A stretch of 64,000 nucleotides of DNA, taken from assembly GCA_001563305.1 (NCBI GenBank), contig CP013703.1, positions 1,165,773 to 1,229,772 of the forward strand. The letters are read 5' to 3'. The DNA comes from a methanogenic archaeon mixed culture ISO4-G1 (GTDB lineage: Archaea > Thermoplasmatota > Thermoplasmata > Methanomassiliicoccales > Methanomethylophilaceae). The translations under genes were made by a program, and so were the position numbers. The notes below the pieces were generated by a model, which was given only the letters and a program-made list of their open reading frames with translations, did no database searches and had not been told where the DNA came from. This document shows positions 58,817-64,000 of the stretch, piece by piece. Position 1 is the stretch's first letter; each line of letters opens with the position of its first letter.

Positions 58817-59863
58817 ATGATGAATGATGACGCCGCACTCCTAAAGACACTGGAAAAGAGGGACGAAAGATCCTTCCTGATAATGGTGACACTCTGCATA
58901 TCCATTGTCGTCTTATTCGTGGTTTGTCTTATGTTCGGTGCCGCCTCCTACACTATCGAGGATGTTCTGGCGGTATTCAGAGGAGAAGGCGATTGGGGGA
59001 TCACATACATCGTATACAACCTGCGTATCCCCCGTGAGATCTGCGCCCTGGTCGTAGGTGCAGGACTCTCAATCGCCGGAGTCGGTATGCAAGCGATGTT
59101 CAGGAACCCGATGGCGTCGCCATCCGTTCTTGGATTGTCGTCCGGTGCATCATTCGGTGCATGTCTGGCACTTGCTTTTGGAATCGGTTCCTTCCTCGGA
59201 GGATACCCCGTGCCCATCATGGCATTCATCTTCTGTTTCGTGACCATGTTCCTGGTATACGGCCTGGCAACCACCAGATACGGAACTCCTGTGACACTGT
59301 TGCTTCTCTCGGGAATCGCCGTAGGTGCACTATTCAGTGGAATGACCTCTTTCGTGGAGTACATCGTCGAATCCGATGTCCTTCAGGGGATCGTGTTCTG
59401 GACCATGGGCGGTTTCAGCAGATGCTTCTGGTCCCAGGTTTCCATGGGCTGTCCGATTATCATCTTGGGAATCCTAATGATCGCTGTCTGCCACAGGGAA
59501 CTCAATCTCATCTCTCTCGGAGAGGAACAGGCTGAATCTCTTGGGGTCAACATACGCCGTACCCGTTTCATGTTGCTCATCGGAACATCACTGGCTGTGG
59601 GCGGATCGGTAGCCATATCCGGAGTCATCGGATTCGTCGGACTCATCATCCCGCATGTTTGCCGTGCACTCTGCGGACCTAACCACAAGATGCTGATACC
59701 GATGAGCATACTTGTCGGTGCAGTATTCATGATTCTCATGGATACCCTTGCAAAGACGATCATGGCTCCAGCTGAGATGCCTGTCGGTATATTGACCTCG
59801 CTATTGGGTGCGCCATTCTTCATCTACATCATGAGAAAGAAGAGAGCAGAGTTCTGGGGATGA
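58817..59863 (+). CDS. FecCD-family permease (importer 3)
   Basis: A 348-residue permease with about 10 helices. Marks: LRIPREICALVVGAGLSIAGVGMQAMFRNPMASPSVLGLSSGASFGA (pattern, about 70-115), LQGIVFWTMGGFSR and VIGFVGLIIPHVCRA. I set the start at the ATG at 58817 (MMNDDAALL), after the intercistronic hairpin; the longer frame beginning at 58745 would overlap the binding-protein gene by 35 nt and run through the hairpin. The ATPase gene follows after 4 nt. Confidence 0.9.
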   Translation: MMNDDAALLKTLEKRDERSFLIMVTLCISIVVLFVVCLMFGAASYTIEDVLAVFRGEGDWGITYIVYNLRIPREICALVVGAGLSIAGVGMQAMFRNPMASPSVLGLSSGASFGACLALAFGIGSFLGGYPVPIMAFIFCFVTMFLVYGLATTRYGTPVTLLLLSGIAVGALFSGMTSFVEYIVESDVLQGIVFWTMGGFSRCFWSQVSMGCPIIILGILMIAVCHRELNLISLGEEQAESLGVNIRRTRFMLLIGTSLAVGGSVAISGVIGFVGLIIPHVCRALCGPNHKMLIPMSILVGAVFMILMDTLAKTIMAPAEMPVGILTSLLGAPFFIYIMRKKRAEFWG

Positions 59864-59867
59864 TCCG

Positions 59868-60686
59868 ATGAAATTGAAAGTCAATGACGTTTGTTTCAAC
59901 TATGGGAGCAAGGACACCCTGAAGAATGTAACCTTCGAGGCCTGCGAGGGAAAAATAGTGGGGATCCTCGGACAGAACGGCTGCGGCAAAACAACGTTAC
60001 TCAGATGCATCGACAGGATGCTGAAACCGAAGAACGGATGCGTCATCATAGAGTCTCCCTCGGAAGACATCTTCGACAAGAGGACGACGGTCGATGACAA
60101 AGAGAATGTGAACATAAACTACCTTAGCAGGAAAGAACTTGCCAGAGGTGTGGCCGTTGTTTCTCAGAGTGCCTATGTGTCGTTCCCGTTCACCGCTTTT
60201 GACGCTGTGATGATGGGGCGCTATGCGAGATTGTCCGGTAGCCTGGAAAAGGACAGGGCTGCGGTGATAGATGCGATGAAGCGCTCCGGATCCATTGAGT
60301 TCGCGGACAGAGCCGTGAATCAGTTGAGTGGAGGAGAGCTCAGAAGGGTCATGATCGCAAGAGCATTGGCACAGGAGCCTAACGTACTCCTTCTGGATGA
60401 ACCCACTCTACATCTGGATGTAAACCATCAGTTCGATCTGATGAATCTGATCACAGAGTTGAAGGCAACGACCAAGATGACGATCGTCATAGTCACCCAC
60501 GATCTGATGTACGCGGCACGTTACTGCGATCAGATCATACTGATGGAGAAAGGTGAGATTGTGGACGCAGGTATGACCATGGATGTCCTCACCAAAGAGA
60601 ACATCAGACGTATCTTCGACATAGATGCGATCGTTGAATTCGACCCAAGAGTCAATGCACCCAACGTTGTCATGATCGGCAGATGA
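59868..60686 (+). CDS. BtuD/FecE-type ABC ATPase (importer 3)
   Basis: A 272-residue importer ATPase: Walker A GQNGCGKTT, an insert of about 20 residues before the Q-loop (VVSQSA), signature LSGGELRR, Walker B VLLLDEPTLHLD, switch THDLM. It completes importer 3. The following chlI gene has its own TATA element. Confidence 0.93.
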   Translation: MKLKVNDVCFNYGSKDTLKNVTFEACEGKIVGILGQNGCGKTTLLRCIDRMLKPKNGCVIIESPSEDIFDKRTTVDDKENVNINYLSRKELARGVAVVSQSAYVSFPFTAFDAVMMGRYARLSGSLEKDRAAVIDAMKRSGSIEFADRAVNQLSGGELRRVMIARALAQEPNVLLLDEPTLHLDVNHQFDLMNLITELKATTKMTIVIVTHDLMYAARYCDQIILMEKGEIVDAGMTMDVLTKENIRRIFDIDAIVEFDPRVNAPNVVMIGR

Positions 60687-60718
60687 GTGCCGCCTCTTAA
60701 TAATTGAAGCATCTCAAT

Positions 60719-60737
60719 TATATCCTAGTTGGATATA
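60719..60737. promoter_or_regulatory. Inverted repeat over the chlI promoter
   Basis: TATATCC-tagtt-GGATATA (7-bp arms, 5-nt spacer) overlaps the TATA-like element (ggatatatc) located about 25 nt upstream of the chlI start. It could be a repressor site and a part of the core promoter at once. Confidence 0.45.
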
Positions 60738-60760
60738 TCATCCTGCAAACAGGTGTAAGC

Positions 60761-61786
60761 ATGGAGAAACTTCTGTTCCCATTCGTATCGATTGTAGCTC
60801 AGGAAGACATGAAGAGGGCATTGCTCCTCAACATGGTGGACCCCGGGATCGGCGGTGCACTGATCAAAGGAGAGAAAGGAACCGCCAAATCCACGACGGT
60901 CCGTTCGCTCGCCCAGATCCTCCCGTTCAGGACAACGGTCGAGGGCTGCGTCTTCAACTGCGACCCGTCAAGGCCGGATATGCTCTGCCCATACTGCGCG
61001 GAGAAACTGGCGAAAGGGATCGAACTGAAATCCAAGCCCATGCAGATGAGGGTGGTGGAGCTGCCGCTCAGCGCCACCGAGGACCGTGTGGCCGGAACTC
61101 TAGATATAGAGCACGTGCTGAAGACCGGTGAGAAGAAGTTCGAACCCGGTGTCCTGGCACAGGCCAACGGAAATCTCCTGTACGTTGATGAGGTCAACCT
61201 GTTGGACGATCATATCGTCGACCTCCTGCTCGACTCCGCAGCCATGGGAGTCAACTACATCGAGAGGGAGGGGGTGTCATTCTCCCACCCGTCACGTTTC
61301 ATTCTCGTGGGAACGATGAACCCCGAAGAGGGAGAGCTCAGGCCCCAGCTCCTGGACAGGTTCGGACTGTCCGTGGATGTAAAGGGGGACAAGGACATGG
61401 ACATGCGCATGGAGGTCGTCAAGAGGAGGGTCGCGTTCGACAGCGACCCCGTAGGATACACCAAGGCCTGCCAGGCGGAGACCGATGCCATGCGCGAGAA
61501 GGTCACCAAGGCCCGCGAGATCCTCCCCAAGGTCGCCACCGACGATGCAATAATCAAAGCGATCGTGTCCATCACCACATCTTTTGGTATAGACGGCCAC
61601 AGGGCCGACATCACCATGATGAAGGCCGCCAAGGCCAATGCGGCACTGGACGGCAGGACAAATGTCACCAAGGATGACATCAGGGCCGTCGCGGCACTCG
61701 TCCTGTCCCACCGCATGAGGCGCAGACCCTTCGAGGAGGCCGCCTTCGACACCGAGGAGCTCGAGAGATGCCTTCAGTCGATCTGA
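60761..61786 (+). CDS. Chelatase AAA+ subunit, ChlI/BchI-like
   Basis: A 341-residue AAA+ ATPase of the Mg-/Co-chelatase I subunit family. Walker A is GEKGTAKST (37-45), and Walker B lies in NLLYVDEVNLLDDHIVDLLL; the ERVGSSHP-like strand (EREGVSFSHPSRFILVGTMNPEEGELRPQLLDRFG; pattern only) contains sensor 1 and the Arg finger. A cysteine set C63-x3-C67-x8-C76-x2-C79 is inserted after the Walker A helix and may bind metal. With ChlD it forms the ATP-driven ring that works on the CobN/ChlH subunit. Start at the ATG at 60761, 25 nt after TATA. ChlD begins inside its last 19 nt. Confidence 0.88.
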   Translation: MEKLLFPFVSIVAQEDMKRALLLNMVDPGIGGALIKGEKGTAKSTTVRSLAQILPFRTTVEGCVFNCDPSRPDMLCPYCAEKLAKGIELKSKPMQMRVVELPLSATEDRVAGTLDIEHVLKTGEKKFEPGVLAQANGNLLYVDEVNLLDDHIVDLLLDSAAMGVNYIEREGVSFSHPSRFILVGTMNPEEGELRPQLLDRFGLSVDVKGDKDMDMRMEVVKRRVAFDSDPVGYTKACQAETDAMREKVTKAREILPKVATDDAIIKAIVSITTSFGIDGHRADITMMKAAKANAALDGRTNVTKDDIRAVAALVLSHRMRRRPFEEAAFDTEELERCLQSI

Positions 61787-63666
61787 GGTCCTTCCCCTTC
61801 ACCGCCGTCCTCGGCATGGAAGATGCCAAGAGGGCGATGGAATGCGTACTGGTCAATCCCAACGTCAAGACGGTGATGATCAGGGGCGGACAGGGCTCCG
61901 CCAAGACTGTCCTAGCCAGATCCGTGGGCAGGATTTCCGGCAGAAGGATCATTAACATCCCGGTCAACGTCTCCGAGGAGCAGCTCTTCGGAGGGATGGA
62001 CATCGATGCCACCATAAAGCAGGGCAAGGCCGTCATGCAGCCCGGACTGCTGTCGCAGGCCGACGGGAACATCCTGTACGTGGATGACGTCAACCTGATG
62101 GACCAGAGGATCCTCATGAGCCTCCTGAACTCCGTACTGGACGGAAGGGTCGTGCTGGAAAGGGAGGGCGTTTCCGCGGAATACGACGTGGACACCGCGC
62201 TCATCGCCACCATGAATCCCGTGGATTCGGATGTCAGCTCCCATGTCCTCGACCGTTTCGACCTCTGCGCGTATGCGGACTTCCCGGAAGCCGAGGAGGG
62301 CAGGGCGGAGATCCTGAGGCGCAACGCGGACTTCCAGAAGGATCCGGCCTCGTTCATCGAGAGATACAAGGAAGAGGAGGATGCCCTGGTCGCGAAGATC
62401 GAGAGGGCCCGCAAGCTCCTCCCGCTGGTATCCATCTCTGACGATCTGATAAGCGTCTGCGTGGAACTTGCTGTCAAGGTCCTGGCCGACGGCCACCGCG
62501 GCGACATAGCCATGATCAACACCGCCAAGGCGCTCGCCGCGCTCAATGACCGCGACGAGGTCATGAAGAAGGACGTCGAGGAAGCAGCGATGCTGTGTTT
62601 GGCACATAGGCGCAACTATGTGCAGGAACCCCCACCGGAACCCCCTGAGCCTCCCGAGGATCAGGATGATCAGGACGAGGATCCCCCTGAGGACCAGGAC
62701 GACGATGACAAGGATGACGATCAGGAGGACGAGGAGGATGAACAGGATCAGGATGATCAAGACGATCAGGAACAGACCCCTCCGCCCGACATCGACCTCC
62801 AGCAGCTGATGGACGAGATGGTATTCGAGATCGGGGACCAGTTCAGGGTCATCGATTACCTCAACGACGGCAACAGGAAGGTCTCCAAGACCTCCGCGAA
62901 GAAGGGCCGCAGGATGATGGTGGAGAGTTCGGACTCGTCCGGACGCTACGCCCGCTCCAGGATACCCGCTGAGAAGACCCATGACATCGCCTTCGATGCC
63001 ACGGTCAGAGCCGCCGCCCCGTACCAGAGGCAGAGGGAGAAGACCGGGCTCGCGATCAACATCCAGAAGCAGGATGTCAGGGAGAAGGTCCGCGAGATGC
63101 GCGCCGGATGCACCATACTGTTCCTCGTGGATGCCAGCGGATCGCTCGGAGTCAGGAAGAGGATGACCGCCGTCAAGGGCGCGGTCCTCTCCATGCTCAG
63201 GGACAGCTACGTCAAGAGGGACCGCATAGGCATGATGGCCTTCAGGCGCGATTCCGCCGAACTAGTGCTCCCGCCGACCAGATCGGTCGAGTACAGCTAC
63301 AGGAAGCTGGAGGAGATGCCCACCGGAGGGAAGACCCCGCTGGGAGAGGCACTGATGACCGTCAACCAGTACATGACGTCCTACTCCCGCGCTCATGTCG
63401 GGGAGATGTGCTACATCGTCATCATCACGGACGGCCGCGCCAACGTGGCGCTGAACGAGGGCGCGGATGCCAACAAGGAAGTGCTGAAGCTCGCCGAGGA
63501 CATGGCCATCCCGCAGGTCAAATGGATCGTCATAGATGCCAGTGCCGGGTTCATCAGATTCGACAACGCCGAGAAGCTCGCACAGGCGCTCGAGGCCACA
63601 TACTTCAGGCTCGAGGACCTTAACGCCGACCGTCTGGCCGAGAGCGTGAGAGCAGTCATCCGCTGA
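61768..63666 (+). CDS. Chelatase AAA+/VWA subunit, ChlD/BchD-like
   Basis: A 632-residue chelatase D subunit. Residues 1-280 are an AAA+ domain with an intact Walker A (GGQGSAKT, 40-47) and Walker B (ILYVDDVNLMD); residues about 284-341 are a linker of Pro, Asp, Glu and Gln, nearly without other residues; the C terminus (about 400-632) is a von Willebrand A domain with the MIDAS motif DASGS (about 454-458) and the distal Thr and Asp (TPLGEA, ITDGRAN). It bridges ChlI and the metal-inserting CobN/ChlH subunit. It overlaps chlI by 19 nt. Confidence 0.9.
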   Translation: MPSVDLRSFPFTAVLGMEDAKRAMECVLVNPNVKTVMIRGGQGSAKTVLARSVGRISGRRIINIPVNVSEEQLFGGMDIDATIKQGKAVMQPGLLSQADGNILYVDDVNLMDQRILMSLLNSVLDGRVVLEREGVSAEYDVDTALIATMNPVDSDVSSHVLDRFDLCAYADFPEAEEGRAEILRRNADFQKDPASFIERYKEEEDALVAKIERARKLLPLVSISDDLISVCVELAVKVLADGHRGDIAMINTAKALAALNDRDEVMKKDVEEAAMLCLAHRRNYVQEPPPEPPEPPEDQDDQDEDPPEDQDDDDKDDDQEDEEDEQDQDDQDDQEQTPPPDIDLQQLMDEMVFEIGDQFRVIDYLNDGNRKVSKTSAKKGRRMMVESSDSSGRYARSRIPAEKTHDIAFDATVRAAAPYQRQREKTGLAINIQKQDVREKVREMRAGCTILFLVDASGSLGVRKRMTAVKGAVLSMLRDSYVKRDRIGMMAFRRDSAELVLPPTRSVEYSYRKLEEMPTGGKTPLGEALMTVNQYMTSYSRAHVGEMCYIVIITDGRANVALNEGADANKEVLKLAEDMAIPQVKWIVIDASAGFIRFDNAEKLAQALEATYFRLEDLNADRLAESVRAVIR

Positions 63667-63667
63667 C

Positions 63668-63733
63668 ATGGCACAGTACAAATATCCGATACTCGGATAC
63701 CACTACATTCGACCTGGATGCCTCATCCAGTAA
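63668..63733 (+). CDS. Possible 21-codon mini-ORF between chlD and cobN
   Basis: An ATG 1 nt after the chlD stop opens a 21-codon frame with TAA stop: residues MAQYKYPILGYHYIRPGCLI plus Q. It is rich in Tyr and has one Cys. It lies in an 81-nt gap that would otherwise be empty, on the same strand as the chelatase genes. The DNA of this frame forms two hairpins (see next entry), so it could be a leader peptide, a small protein or chance. I cannot judge conservation. Confidence 0.3.
   Translation: MAQYKYPILGYHYIRPGCLIQ
63683..63730 (+). promoter_or_regulatory. Two consecutive hairpins upstream of cobN
   Basis: TATCCGA-tac-TCGGATA (63683-63699) and CTGGATG-cct-CATCCAG (63714-63730), both perfect 7-bp stems with 3-nt loops. 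The second ends 17 nt before the cobN start. Position suggests translational or transcript-level control of cobN. Confidence 0.45.
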
Positions 63734-63747
63734 AGGCAGGGTTACTG

Positions 63748-64000
63748 ATGAAATATGTGAACATCGCCGTGGGAACCAACGACAGCTTCCTGATGAACAA
63801 GGCTGTCAACACCATCCGTTCCATGGGATACGAGGTCGACTACCACTACTACAACGGCTCCGATCTCGACGAGGACCCGCTGTACCTAGCGGATGCGGTG
63901 AAGGTCATATCCTCAGCGGATTTCATCACCATAAAAGTCCACGGCGACACCACGTACTGCAAGAAGTTCGACAAGATCAAAGAGGCCATCGAGACCCATC
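63748..64000 (+). CDS. CobN/BchH-like chelatase large subunit, 3' end missing
   Basis: The ATG at 63748 opens 84 codons reaching the right edge. The sequence (ISSADFITIKVHGDTTYCKKFDKI) matches the N-terminal region of CobN/BchH/ChlH, where the VHGG-type strand precedes the first Rossmann-like helix. Context (ChlI and ChlD immediately upstream, siderophore/cobalamin-type importer before that) supports a metal-inserting chelatase subunit, normally about 1200-1300 residues. Metal (Co, Ni or other) not determinable. A purine-rich stretch (aggcaggg) precedes the start by about 7 nt. Confidence 0.8.
   Translation, partial: MKYVNIAVGTNDSFLMNKAVNTIRSMGYEVDYHYYNGSDLDEDPLYLADAVKVISSADFITIKVHGDTTYCKKFDKIKEAIETH

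Noticed and set aside
29783-60730. Shared 12-mer ATTATATCCTAG at the ABC exporter promoter and the chlI promoter as a regulatory link
   Set aside because: It mostly consists of the TATA box and its flank; the inverted repeat seen at chlI is not matched at the exporter.
1-64000. Pyrrolysine (in-frame TAG) genes
   Set aside because: No methylamine methyltransferase is present and no pair of adjacent frames separated by a single TAG looked like one split family protein.
1-64000. CRISPR arrays, insertion sequences or prophage
   Set aside because: No regularly spaced repeats, no IS-type transposase with terminal repeats and no phage genes were seen; the Rpn-type gene alone has no flanking repeats I could detect.

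Overview
The window reads as a chromosomal segment of a methanogen-type archaeon of the class Thermoplasmata, most likely the order Methanomassiliicoccales (family Methanomethylophilaceae). This rests on the gene set (aCPSF1/FttA, LonB, archaeal proteasome beta, archaeosine synthase, pyrB-pyrI, SufCB), on AT-rich TATA elements about 25 nt upstream of many start codons (many first genes look leaderless, while internal genes use ATGA overlaps), on a stand-alone 5S rRNA gene, and on stop codons: nearly every gene ends in TGA, two or three in TAA and none that I read in TAG, as expected of a lineage that reserves UAG for pyrrolysine. No 16S rRNA or mcr gene is present, so the placement is an inference. 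I found no CRISPR array, no insertion sequence and, unusually for 64 kb, no recognisable DNA-binding transcription regulator.

Positions 1-36.9 kb are mostly housekeeping: a truncated bile-acid/Na+ symporter-like gene divergent from a menA-ubiE pair; Sel1-repeat and coiled-coil proteins; M18 aminopeptidase; MTA phosphorylase; a his operon (hisB-hisF-hisIE-PHP phosphatase candidate); lonB; a degenerate transglutaminase-like surface protein; an alkylation-repair pair; rubrerythrin; fttA; psmB; arcS; pyrBI with two co-directional small genes; DUF92; an Rpn-type nuclease; 5S rRNA; MATE and NhaC transporters; a bacterial-type thrS; a heterodimeric ABC exporter; nfeD-SPFH; hisS; rnhA; and a bacterial-type panD.

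Positions 37-64 kb form an accessory metal and redox island. It holds three separate FecBCD/BtuFCD-type importers (37.1-40.0, 53.7-56.8 and 57.6-60.7 kb), sufCB, an iron-sulfur flavoprotein, an unrecognised cysteine-containing protein, a nitrogenase-like pair in which a NifH-like reductase is fused to a NifD-like subunit and followed by a NifK/E-like subunit, an ABC-2 exporter, an MFS transporter with a very large anchored surface protein, a ferredoxin-like protein with an internal 18-residue repeat, and a ChlI-ChlD-CobN chelatase operon running off the right edge.

The most interesting unit is the NifH-NifD fusion plus NifK-like partner (44150-47571). Its cysteine pattern (three ligands in the D-like half, one in the K-like partner, no FeMo-cofactor ligands) resembles the tetrapyrrole-reducing members of the superfamily more than nitrogenase, and it lies in the same island as a chelatase and three importers of the siderophore/heme/cobalamin class. 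A tetrapyrrole- or metal-centred reductive pathway is a reasonable hypothesis, not a demonstrated function. Also notable are a shared palindromic operator in front of two unrelated ABC exporter operons, and a 21-codon mini-ORF carrying two hairpins between chlD and cobN.
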